NCBI GenBank assembly: GCA_016703325.1
Contig: JADJCH010000004.1
Location: 1-64,000 of the forward strand
Source: Burkholderiales bacterium
GTDB taxonomy: Bacteria; Pseudomonadota; Gammaproteobacteria; Burkholderiales; Burkholderiaceae_C
Length of the DNA stretch: 64,000 bases
Reading direction: 5' to 3'
Below the pieces are notes generated by a model. The model had not been told where the DNA came from. It was given only the letters and a program-made list of their open reading frames with translations, and made no database searches. The number at the start of each line of letters is the position of its first letter. Positions within the stretch are counted from its first letter, which is position 1. Positions 1-7,347 of the stretch are shown one piece after another. The position numbers were made by a program, and so were the translations under genes.

Positions 1-139
1 CAAACAGGGTGTCGAGCCGAGGAGCGTTGGGCGTCGCAGAGCGGGTGCGCAACTCGCGCGTGACGGTGAATCCGGGCAGGTCATCATCGGGCTGAATGCT
101 GTTCAGTCCGGTCCAGGAGGAGCTCGTTGAGGCAGGCAA
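1..139 (-). CDS. Partial 5' end of an unrecognised gene, running off the left edge
   Basis: An open frame on the minus strand continues to the window edge. A TTG codon at 139-137 is preceded by GGAG at 149-146 with six bases between, a good ribosome-binding arrangement, so I take this as the start. The visible 46 residues are Ser/Thr/Pro-rich and then contain the acidic stretch QPDDDLPGFTVTREL. I do not recognise the family. It lies just downstream of the roadblock gene in the same direction and may be cotranscribed with it. The frame is also open upstream of the TTG, so the start is uncertain. Confidence 0.35.
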   Translation of the reverse strand, partial: MPASTSSSWTGLNSIQPDDDLPGFTVTRELRTRSATPNAPRLDTLF

Positions 140-279
140 GGGGATCTCCAGGCAACCAGGCCCGAGTGGGTCTGGGACGGCGCCTTCGGGGTCTGACGGC
201 CGCTGTTGCCGGCAGTTTAGGGGGCGTGAGGCGCAGTCGGGCGGCAGGGAGCCCGCCACCGTTTGGGGGAACGCCCCAC

Positions 280-1572
280 TCAGTTGAGCACCTGCTGCGC
301 TTCCATGATGCGAAATCTCGTCATCGCCAGGTTGGAGCGCAGTTTGTCGAGCACTGCCAGGATGAAGAAGTTGGGGCGTGAGCCGAGGCAGCGCAGGATG
401 TGATAGCGGTTGCCGGCGGTGACCAGGATCTCGTCAACAGGTTCGTCCGGCCGGGTGTGGCCCATCTGGCGCAGGCTGCGACGGTGCTGCGCCAGCAGCT
501 CGGCCGCGGCGGCGGCGGCGCGGTTGATGTCCGGCCCGGCCGATCCGCTGGCGACCACGGTGCCGGTGGCAGCCTCCACCAGGGCCGCAAAAACCAGGCC
601 GTCGAGGAGTTCAAGCTCCCGCAGAACCACCCTGGCACGTTCCGCGTCCGGCGCCGACGGTACGATCGGATTGGGGCTGCCGGGGGCTGCCGCCAACACC
701 GCCGACCCTCCTGTGAACAGAAGGGTCGGTGACGCGGGCGCGGCACCGGCTGGGGGGGCAGTGGCATCGCTGAGGGGCAAGGTACCGCTGGGGCTGAACA
801 GGGGGCCGGGAGCGGTGTGCTGTGGGGAGCCGGCACGGTTCCAGTGCGCCAGCAACTGGTTCCAGACCGAACTGGCGCTGGTGAGCGGCTCACACAGGGT
901 CTCAACGTCAATCGACTCCGGCCAGACCATCGCCTCCAGCTTGTTGGCAATCCAGACGGCACCCACCGGCAGCAGGAACAGCAGTCGCGGGCAGTTCCAG
1001 TGCGCCGTGCGAGACGCTTGCTGCAGCGTGTTCAACAGGGCGTCCACCGCCGAGGGCGCCATCGGGCCGATGATCACGCAGGCGAGGTCAGCCTGCTCCA
1101 GCAGTACCAACGGCAGCTGCAGCAGGTCGCTGCGTGCCGAGCTGAGGTCCGAGTGATAGACCTTGAGGACCTCATCGGCCCGGCGCGGTAGTGTCGTCCG
1201 TTCGATTTCGGCCAGCACTTCCAGGGTCGACTGTTCCCGCAGCTGCAGTTTTTCGAGGGCATGGCCGCTGGCATCGGACAGTGCCTTCACCACGGCACCG
1301 GCCCAGATGCGTGTTGGATCGAACAGCGCAATCACCCTTTGCCGACCCGTCGATGCAGCGCGTTGCTGCGACAGGTGCGCGCGCATGGCCTGCACGGCGG
1401 ATCCGGTGACAAAAATGTCCTGGGATGCCGGTTCTGAAGGTGGCTGAGTGCCGCCGCGCTCTTCATCCAGCAGCTCCTCCAGGATCTCGGTGGAGGCAAA
1501 ATCCGCGTCCGGCCCGTCGCTCGCTCGCCGTGGTGCAAAGCTGGACAGGTCCCCAAACAGGCTCTTCAGCAT
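280..1572 (-). CDS. Roadblock/LC7-domain protein with a long uncharacterised N-terminal part
   Basis: The protein is 430 residues from the ATG at 1572. The open frame reaches further upstream, but that would overlap the divergent transporter. The last 100 or so residues look like a bacterial roadblock/LC7 domain: they include VDEILVTAGNRYHILR and end NLAMTRFRIMEAQQVLN. Such domains usually bind small Ras-like GTPases of the MglA type or dimerise in signalling assemblies. The N-terminal 280 residues are predicted soluble and have no family I can name. A Pro/Ala/Ser-rich linker near residues 240-300 joins the halves. No MglA-type GTPase is visible in this window. Domain call moderately sure; function unknown. 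Confidence 0.6.
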   Translation of the reverse strand: MLKSLFGDLSSFAPRRASDGPDADFASTEILEELLDEERGGTQPPSEPASQDIFVTGSAVQAMRAHLSQQRAASTGRQRVIALFDPTRIWAGAVVKALSDASGHALEKLQLREQSTLEVLAEIERTTLPRRADEVLKVYHSDLSSARSDLLQLPLVLLEQADLACVIIGPMAPSAVDALLNTLQQASRTAHWNCPRLLFLLPVGAVWIANKLEAMVWPESIDVETLCEPLTSASSVWNQLLAHWNRAGSPQHTAPGPLFSPSGTLPLSDATAPPAGAAPASPTLLFTGGSAVLAAAPGSPNPIVPSAPDAERARVVLRELELLDGLVFAALVEAATGTVVASGSAGPDINRAAAAAAELLAQHRRSLRQMGHTRPDEPVDEILVTAGNRYHILRCLGSRPNFFILAVLDKLRSNLAMTRFRIMEAQQVLN

Positions 1573-1836
1573 CTCTGGCTCGATTCCTCGATCAACCGGG
1601 TCACGCCGCTTGGCGCAGGCTGGTTTCCCCCGCAGCCGACGGGTCCTTCGAACGCCGTCCCTCATCTGCGGCTCGACGACGCAGCCGTCGGACTGCAGGC
1701 CGTACTTTAGTCGCAGATTCATCCGCTTGACACGCTGTCGCGGCAAAGGATGCCGGTTGCGATCCACTCGCGGCAAAGGGGCCGGCGTCCCTGTGTGTGG
1801 CGCGGATCGCAGCAGCGGCCACCTATGATCAGCTTC

Positions 1837-3156
1837 ATGAGCGAAACCCTGAAGGACCCGGTCGATGAACAGGAGTCCCTGCGGCGGGATGTGCGGACCA
1901 TCTCGTTGGTGGGATTGGTGCATGGCACCTCCCATTTCCATCACTTGTTGCTGCCGCCGATGTTTCCCTGGTTCGCCGAGGCCTACGATCTGAGCTATGC
2001 GGAGCTGGGGCTGGTGGTGACCGTGTTTTTCCTGATCTCAGGCGTGGGTCAGGCCCTTTCGGGGTTCCTGGTGGATCGGGTGGGTGCGCGCCCGGTGCTG
2101 CAGGCCGCGCTGCTGTGTTTTGTAGTGTCGGCCCTGCTGGCCGCTTCGGCCGAGGGACATGGGGGCTTGTTGCTGGCCTCCGCCGTCGCCGGTCTGGGCA
2201 ATGCGCCCTTTCATCCGATTGACTTCACCATCCTGAACCGCCGCGTCGCTGCGGTCCGGCTGGGTCATGCCTATTCGGTGCACGGCATCAGCGGCAACAT
2301 CGGCTGGGCGTTGTCGCCGTTGGTGAGTGCCACCCTGATGCAGTGGACCGGCTCCCTGCGCGTGACCTATCTGTTCATCGGCCTGCTCGGCCTGGGCGTG
2401 TCGGCTGTGGTGTGGTGGAGGCGACATGATCTTGATGACCACGCACCGGTTCCGGCCTTGCAGACGCCGCAGTCCTCAGCCAACCCGACCGCCAACGCCA
2501 CAGCAACCGCCGGTCCCCGTGCGGCGGGTTCGGTCGACCTGAGCGTCGTGGACTCACACCCCTTGGCCTTCCTGCGCCTGCCGTCGGTTTGGCTGTGTTT
2601 TTCCTTCCTGTTCTGGACAACCTGTGCGCTGAGTGCCGTGCAGAGTTTTGTGTCGCCGGCCTTGCAGGCGCTGCAGGGTTTGCCGCTTCAGTTGACCACC
2701 TTCGTGGTCAGCGGTTACATGGTTTGCGGTGCGCTGGGGATGGTGGTGGGCGGCTTCCTGCTGGCACGTGTGACGCAACTGGAAGGGCTGATCAGCGCCG
2801 CGCTGCTGGCATCGGCGGCATTGCTGTTGGCTGCAGCCGCTCCCTGGCCGGGCGGCATGGGCGCACTGTTCCTGGCCTGCCTGGCCGGCGTGGGCACCGG
2901 CCTGGCGGGACCGTCGCGCGACATGCTCATCCGTTCGGCTGCGCCTGCCGGTGCGACCGGTCGGGTCTACGGCGCCGTCTATTCGGCACTGGACCTGGGT
3001 TTTGCGCTGTCCGCCCCGCTGTTCGGGATGGCGCTGGACCGCGGCTGGCCGGTGGCGGTGTTCGCAGGGTCGGCGGCCTGTCTGGTGATCGCCGTGCTTT
3101 GTGCGGCAATGGTGGCCCGCCGCAGTCGTCCATCTGCAGTGGCAGTGGCTGCGTGA
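1837..3156 (+). CDS. MFS transporter, fosmidomycin-resistance (Fsr)-like
   Basis: This 439-residue membrane protein has the Fsr-like signature HGTSHFHHLLLPPMFPWF near its N terminus and the MFS loop motif FLVDRVGARPVL between helices 2 and 3. Hydrophobic segments are consistent with 12 helices. The Gly/Ala/Thr-rich stretch near residues 200-235 would be the central cytoplasmic loop. Fsr-family members export small molecules, but the substrate cannot be read here. A second ATG lies four codons upstream at 1825; neither has a strong ribosome-binding site. It is divergent from the roadblock gene across about 260 bases in which I see no other feature. Confidence 0.75.
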   Translation: MSETLKDPVDEQESLRRDVRTISLVGLVHGTSHFHHLLLPPMFPWFAEAYDLSYAELGLVVTVFFLISGVGQALSGFLVDRVGARPVLQAALLCFVVSALLAASAEGHGGLLLASAVAGLGNAPFHPIDFTILNRRVAAVRLGHAYSVHGISGNIGWALSPLVSATLMQWTGSLRVTYLFIGLLGLGVSAVVWWRRHDLDDHAPVPALQTPQSSANPTANATATAGPRAAGSVDLSVVDSHPLAFLRLPSVWLCFSFLFWTTCALSAVQSFVSPALQALQGLPLQLTTFVVSGYMVCGALGMVVGGFLLARVTQLEGLISAALLASAALLLAAAAPWPGGMGALFLACLAGVGTGLAGPSRDMLIRSAAPAGATGRVYGAVYSALDLGFALSAPLFGMALDRGWPVAVFAGSAACLVIAVLCAAMVARRSRPSAVAVAA

Positions 3157-3215
3157 GAGCACGCGTTTCGTGCTGCTGTCCGGTGTGCTGAACTCGTAAC
3201 GGCGATCTGGTGTGC

Positions 3216-3232
3216 CGGGAGCGGAGCTCCCG
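3216..3232 (+). repeat. Short perfect hairpin after the MFS gene
   Basis: CGGGAGC and GCTCCCG pair perfectly around the loop GGA, 60 bases after the transporter stop. There is no T run behind it, so it is at best a weak terminator or RNA-stability element. The rest of the interval 3157-3371 shows nothing I can name. Confidence 0.35.
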
Positions 3233-3371
3233 AGGTTTCGCCCTGCGTGCGATCCGGCCGATTCGTGAAGAAGTGGTGAATCGACAGGGTTACGCTGCGT
3301 TTCCGGCTTAATGGACCCCTCAGACAAAGTGGTCACACTGACCGAATGGGATCTCGTCCCATCCTGTTGTG

Positions 3372-3854
3372 ATGAACCACACCACTTGTTCTCTTCATCG
3401 TGATGACCTCAGGCCGGCCGCCCCAACTTCAATGGGGTGGGGACGGTGGCCGAGCTTCCCGGTCTGGGTGTGGGCCTGGGGGGGGATGGTCGCTTCGGTT
3501 TGTCTGATGGCGCCTGCGCAACAGCGGGGCTTGGTCCTTTCCTGCCTGTGGGTGGCCCCCTGGCTGGAGGAGCTCTTCTTTCGAGCCTGCCTGCAGGAGT
3601 CCCTGTTGCGCCGTTGGGCCGATGTCGGAACCGCCCATGCGAGGCGCCAGGGGATGGTCAATCTGGGTGTGGCCCTGCTGTTTGGCTGTGCCCATGCCGT
3701 GGCCAGAGACCTCTGGACCGGTGTGGCAGTGGTTGTGCCAGCCCTGGGCTTCGGACTGCTCTATCAAAAGTCCCGCCGGGTGGCGCCAGTGGCCGTATTG
3801 CATGGCCTGTGCAATGTCCCCTGGCTCCTCCTGCAGCTGCGGCCGCTGATCTGA
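3372..3854 (+). CDS. CPBP (CAAX/type II) intramembrane protease, probable CTERM sorting protease (MrtJ-like)
   Basis: A 160-residue protein with about four hydrophobic segments. It carries the CPBP catalytic motifs in order: EELFFR near residue 65, a His in GCAHAVARDL, and the HGLCN motif near the C terminus. These are the glutamate and histidines of glutamic-type intramembrane proteases. Short CPBP proteins of this kind include MrtJ, the sorting protease paired with JDVT-CTERM proteins. The gene directly downstream encodes a secreted protein with just such a tail, which favours that role. The inferred job is to cleave the tail at the inner membrane, possibly with lipid transfer to a nearby Cys. 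A GTG lies one codon upstream; no clear ribosome-binding site is seen. Confidence 0.7.
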   Translation: MNHTTCSLHRDDLRPAAPTSMGWGRWPSFPVWVWAWGGMVASVCLMAPAQQRGLVLSCLWVAPWLEELFFRACLQESLLRRWADVGTAHARRQGMVNLGVALLFGCAHAVARDLWTGVAVVVPALGFGLLYQKSRRVAPVAVLHGLCNVPWLLLQLRPLI

Positions 3855-3939
3855 CGGCTGCCCCCCTTGCTGCTCCATCTGCGACGGCGTCGCCTCGCCA
3901 CCCACCCTTCTGAACGTCCAACTCCCAGGAACACCACCG

Positions 3940-5148
3940 ATGTCGTGCCCCCAACCCAAGTTTGTGCCTCCGTTTGACCCGCGCCTCCAGACTCCTGCCC
4001 AGGGGACGATCCTGGTCATGGGCCTGTGGCTCGCGTCGGGTGCTGCCTGGTCCCAAAGTGCCAGCAACGGCCAGCTGCTGTACAACCAGGTCTTCGCGAG
4101 CGGGACGAACAGCTGTGCAGCCAGCAGCTGCCACGGCAGCACGCCCAGCCGGAACGTGAACAACATTGCCTCCGGGAACCGGGCCCAGAAGACCAAGACA
4201 GCGGTCTCGGGTGTCGGCGAGATGCGGTTCCTGTCGGCCCACCTGAGCGACGCCGACTACAACGACCTGGCCGCCTACATCGCCAGCGCCACCGGCAGTG
4301 CGCCCTCCTACCTCGCCGTGACGCCCGCTCCTGCGGTCACGCTGTCACTGGGCACGCTGACTTTCGGCGCTGTCACCTTGGGCCAGACCAGCAGCAGCCA
4401 GTCGGTGACGCTGACCAACAGCGGCTCCGCTGCGCTGAGCATCGCCAGCATCGTCACCACGCTGGCGAGCTTTTCGGTGAGCCACAACTGTCCGGCCACC
4501 CTGGCGGTGGGTTCGTCCTGCAGCCTGTCGGTGAGCTTCGCCCCAGCGGCAGCAGGCGCTGTGTCCGCTCAAGTGCGGGTGACCAGCAACGCGACGGGTT
4601 CTCCCCATGCAGTGGCGGTCAGCGGCAGCGGGGTAAGTTCTGCGGTGGGCAGCCTGAGCTGGACCGCAGGCGGCGGGGCACTTCAGTTCACCGCCACGGT
4701 CGGGCAGCCCTCTGCAGCTCAGGCGTTGACGCTGCAGAACCTGGGCAGTGCCAGTGCCACCCTGTCGACGGTGAGCCTGGTGGGCTCCCAGGGCGACCAG
4801 TTTGTCACCGGCGGCAGTTGCGGCAGCGGCGTCGTGCTCGACGCGGGCGCCAACTGCACGGTCTCGGTGCATTTTGACCCAAGCAGCAGTGGCAGCAAGT
4901 CCGCCACGCTGCAGGTGGCGGCCACCAACGCCGGCAACCCCGCTGCAGTTTCCCTCACCGGCACGGCCACCGCAGCTGCCGGCAGCAGCGGCAGTTCCGG
5001 CGGCAACGCCAACGTCGGAGCCGGAGGCTGCACGCTGTCAGGCAGCCGCAGCGTCTTCGACCCGCTGCTGCTGGCCCTGGGGGCCTTTTCAGCGGCCGTG
5101 CTGGGCTGGCGCCGCTGGCGCGAGCGCCCTTTGCGCCGCCCTGCCTGA
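3940..5148 (+). CDS. Secreted cytochrome c with Ig-like (choice-of-anchor D) repeats and a JDVT-CTERM-like tail
   Basis: 402 residues. An N-terminal hydrophobic stretch ends around ASGAAWSQ, consistent with a signal peptide. Residues 40-120 resemble a mono-heme cytochrome c: GQLLYNQ, the heme motif CAASSCH, and a distal Met in GEMRFLSAHLSDADYNDLAAYI. The heme motif is CX4CH, not CX2CH. Two choice-of-anchor-D/ASH-like beta domains follow at about 130-225 and 235-330. Each has the FxxxxxxCxxLxxGxxC pattern typical of these repeats. A Gly/Ser linker leads to the C-terminal sorting signal: GGC, then FDPLLLALGAF, a hydrophobic helix and WRRWRERPLRR. The protein is probably periplasmic or surface-attached after processing by the upstream protease. 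Its redox partner is unknown. Confidence 0.72.
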   Translation: MSCPQPKFVPPFDPRLQTPAQGTILVMGLWLASGAAWSQSASNGQLLYNQVFASGTNSCAASSCHGSTPSRNVNNIASGNRAQKTKTAVSGVGEMRFLSAHLSDADYNDLAAYIASATGSAPSYLAVTPAPAVTLSLGTLTFGAVTLGQTSSSQSVTLTNSGSAALSIASIVTTLASFSVSHNCPATLAVGSSCSLSVSFAPAAAGAVSAQVRVTSNATGSPHAVAVSGSGVSSAVGSLSWTAGGGALQFTATVGQPSAAQALTLQNLGSASATLSTVSLVGSQGDQFVTGGSCGSGVVLDAGANCTVSVHFDPSSSGSKSATLQVAATNAGNPAAVSLTGTATAAAGSSGSSGGNANVGAGGCTLSGSRSVFDPLLLALGAFSAAVLGWRRWRERPLRRPA

Positions 5149-5216
5149 GTGCTGAGCGGCGGGTGACGATGCCCCGCCGGGCTCTCAGACCTTTCCCGTC
5201 TCTGTCCACATCGCCG

Positions 5217-5266
5217 TCCTCTTCCTCGTCCTCGTCCTCTCCTCTTCCTCCTTCCCTTCCATCCCC
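5217..5266 (+). other. Pyrimidine-rich tract before the thioredoxin gene
   Basis: Within these 50 bases only three are purines on the plus strand. The tract lies in the leader between the cytochrome gene and the thioredoxin start, and GGAG follows it just before the ATG. It does not code in any convincing frame. It could keep the leader unstructured or act as a loading or protein-binding site on the RNA; that is speculation. Confidence 0.5.
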
Positions 5267-5283
5267 AGACCACGGAGCCTTCG

Positions 5284-5847
5284 ATGACCCCGAACCACTC
5301 GCCCCGCTTCTCCAGGACCACCGCCAGACGAGGACCGTCGAGCCTCTCGGCCCGGTCAGGTTTGACCGCTCTTTCGACGGTCCTTGCCGGCCTGATGCTG
5401 GCCGGTGCCGTGCAGGCCGCCAGCCCGGGACAGGCCGCTCCTGCCTTTGACCTGGCCGGCGCACAGGGCAATGTCAGCCTCTCGCAGCTCAAGGGGAAGG
5501 TGGTGTATCTGGACTTCTGGGCCTCGTGGTGCGGGCCCTGTCGCCAGTCCTTTCCCTGGATGAACGAGATGCAGGCGAAGTACGGGCCGAAGGGCTTCGT
5601 GGTGGTCGGAGTCAATCTGGACAGCAAACGCGAAGACGCCGACAAGTTCCTGTTCCAGACGCCCGCGAAGTTCACTCTGGCCTTCGACCCCAAGGGCGAT
5701 TCGCCCAAGACCTATGCGATCAAGGGCATGCCCACCTCGGTGCTGATCGGCGCCGACGGCAAGGTGATCCAGCAGCACAGCGGCTTCCGCGACGACGAGC
5801 GTGCATCGCTGGAGGCGGCCATCGCTGCCGCCCTCAGCGGTCGCTGA
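5284..5847 (+). CDS. TlpA/ResA-like periplasmic thioredoxin
   Basis: 187 residues. A Ser/Arg-rich N terminus is followed by a hydrophobic segment ending GAVQAAS, a plausible signal peptide. The thioredoxin fold starts at PGQAAPAFDL and has the active site FWASWCGPCRQSFPW near residue 80 and the cis-Pro loop KGMPTSVLIGADG. Family members reduce disulfides outside the cytoplasm, for example on apocytochrome c. Here it sits between a cytochrome c gene and a Cys-tailed lipoprotein, and DsbD, the usual electron donor for such proteins, lies at the end of the run. GGAG seven bases before the ATG supports the start. Fold and active site are certain; the substrate is inferred. Confidence 0.88.
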   Translation: MTPNHSPRFSRTTARRGPSSLSARSGLTALSTVLAGLMLAGAVQAASPGQAAPAFDLAGAQGNVSLSQLKGKVVYLDFWASWCGPCRQSFPWMNEMQAKYGPKGFVVVGVNLDSKREDADKFLFQTPAKFTLAFDPKGDSPKTYAIKGMPTSVLIGADGKVIQQHSGFRDDERASLEAAIAAALSGR

Positions 5848-5868
5848 GGTTTCCTTTTCCGATCCATG

Positions 5869-5904
5869 CCCCTGGGTACCGGCGTTGTCGCCGGTACCCA
5901 GGGG
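5869..5904 (+). repeat. Perfect 15-bp hairpin between the thioredoxin and lipoprotein genes
   Basis: The arms 5869-5883 and 5890-5904 are perfect reverse complements with the six-base loop GTTGTC. It lies 21 bases after the thioredoxin stop and 26 bases before the lipoprotein ATG. No T run follows, so it is not an ordinary intrinsic terminator. It could set relative expression by blocking exonuclease or read-through. Confidence 0.75.
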
Positions 5905-5930
5905 GACAGCATCCTTCAGGAGGTCTTTCC

Positions 5931-6188
5931 ATGGTTTCGACATTTCGTCATCCGCAGGCGGCCCGGCGGCCGGCCATTGTGTTCAGCACCTGCCTGGCAG
6001 CGCTGCTGCTGGGCGGCTGCAGCAGCTTTCAACCGCCGCAGCCCTGGGAGAAGGGCACGCTCGCCCGCAAGGACATGACCTTCGAGGCCGACCCGCTGGA
6101 TCAGCGTTTCGTACAGCACATCTATTTCAGCAAGGAAGCCGCATCCGGTGGCTATGGCGTTGGCGGGGGTGGCTGTGGCTGCAACTGA
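5931..6188 (+). CDS. DUF4266-type small lipoprotein with a Gly/Cys-rich C-terminal tail
   Basis: 85 residues, preceded by the strong ribosome-binding sequence AGGAGG. A type II signal peptide with lipobox LLLGGC puts the acylated Cys near residue 29. The mature part has the DUF4266-like core PWEKGTLARKDM and a conserved-looking HIYFSKEAASGG. It ends in a glycine stretch with two cysteines, GGGGCGCN. The family has no established function to my knowledge. The tail could bind a metal or cofactor or be a thiol target of the neighbouring thioredoxin and DsbD. The gene overlaps the start of the next gene, which suggests translational coupling. Confidence 0.75.
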   Translation: MVSTFRHPQAARRPAIVFSTCLAALLLGGCSSFQPPQPWEKGTLARKDMTFEADPLDQRFVQHIYFSKEAASGGYGVGGGGCGCN

Positions 6189-7335
6189 CAATCGCGACAA
6201 TCGCGCGAGCAGATCGATCCTCGCGGCGGCCCTGGCGTTGCCCGGTGTGGTGGCCGGTGCAGCCGCGGTCCTGATGGTGCCGGCGGTGCAGGCCGAATCT
6301 GCACCCGAAGAGGGCACCGTGGGCATCAAGATGCTGCGTTACCAGGAGAGCCAGCCTGGCTTGAAGCGGGTGGAGGTGAAGGCACCTTCGGTCTACCTGC
6401 TCACGCCCATCGGGCCACGCTGGTCGCTGGAGGCCTCCGCTGTGCAGGACGAGGTGTCGGGCGCCTCACCGCGCTACTACTCGGACGTGTCCGGCGCCAG
6501 CGTCATGCACGACGAGCGCACGGCCGGTGATCTCAAGCTCACCCGTCACTTCGAACGCGCAGCGGTGGGGCTGGGACTGAGCCTGTCCAAGGAAAACGAC
6601 TACCGCTCCCGTGCGCTGTCGCTGGACACCCGCATCGCCAGTGCGGACAACAACACCACCTGGAACTTCGGCATCGGGCGTGCCAACGATCGCATCGATC
6701 CGAGCAACCAGCGTGTCAGCGACGAACGCAAACGCACCGGCGACTACCTGATCGGGGTCACCCAGGCCTGGAGTCCGCGCGACCTGGTGCAGGCCAACCT
6801 GACCCTCAGCCGGGGACAAGGCTATTTCAACGACCCCTACAAGACCTACGACGCTCGCCCGCGCGAGCGCAACAGCCAGGCCCTGCTGCTGCGCTGGAAC
6901 CACCGGGGGCCGCAGTGGAGCGGCACGCTGCGCAGCAGCTACCGCTACTACCGCGACAGCTTCGGCGTGCGCGCCCACACCACCGAGGCCGCCTGGGTGC
7001 AGAACCTGGGTGAGCGGGTGACGGTGACGCCGTTGCTGAGGTACTACACGCAGCGGGCAGCCTCGTTCTATTTCGATCCGTCGTCCAACCCGGCGAACTA
7101 CCCGGCACCGGACGTGTGGACCCCCTACTATTCGAACGATCAGCGCCTCTCGGCCTTCGGTGCCGTCACGGCCGGCGTGAAAGTCGATTGGAAGATCACC
7201 AGACGCTGGACGGTGGACCTGAAACTGGAGCGCTATCAACAGCGTTCCTCCTGGCGGCTCGGGGGGGAGGGCTCGCCCGGATTGGCCCCTTTCAGCGCCA
7301 ACTGGATGCAGTTGGGACTGAGTTCCACCTTCTGA
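6154..7335 (+). CDS. DUF3570 family protein, probable outer-membrane beta-barrel
   Basis: 393 residues from the ATG at 6154. GTG codons at 6148 and 6175 are also possible; the last would give an N terminus MAATDNRDNR. A hydrophobic stretch ending VPAVQAES suggests export. The rest alternates polar and aromatic residues (SYRYYRDSF, LRYYTQ, LERYQQRSSW) and ends in a terminal Phe (GLSSTF), as outer-membrane barrels do. The stretch QDEVSGASPRYYSDVSGAS contains two SGAS motifs. The first, DEVSGAS, resembles the Dxx(S/T)GA(T/S) sequence modified by ApbE flavin transferases, and an ApbE homologue is the next gene. Family call fairly sure; the flavin link is inference. Confidence 0.75.
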   Translation: MALAGVAVAATDNRDNRASRSILAAALALPGVVAGAAAVLMVPAVQAESAPEEGTVGIKMLRYQESQPGLKRVEVKAPSVYLLTPIGPRWSLEASAVQDEVSGASPRYYSDVSGASVMHDERTAGDLKLTRHFERAAVGLGLSLSKENDYRSRALSLDTRIASADNNTTWNFGIGRANDRIDPSNQRVSDERKRTGDYLIGVTQAWSPRDLVQANLTLSRGQGYFNDPYKTYDARPRERNSQALLLRWNHRGPQWSGTLRSSYRYYRDSFGVRAHTTEAAWVQNLGERVTVTPLLRYYTQRAASFYFDPSSNPANYPAPDVWTPYYSNDQRLSAFGAVTAGVKVDWKITRRWTVDLKLERYQQRSSWRLGGEGSPGLAPFSANWMQLGLSSTF

Positions 7336-7347
7336 TCGTGGCCCGCC

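Noticed and set aside
3216..3232. Hairpin as a true terminator of the MFS gene
   Set aside because: No T run follows and the stem is only seven pairs.
6487..6501. Second SGAS motif as an independent FMN site
   Set aside because: Ser, not Asp, is at the usual -3 position, so it fits the ApbE consensus less well than the first; kept only as supporting context.
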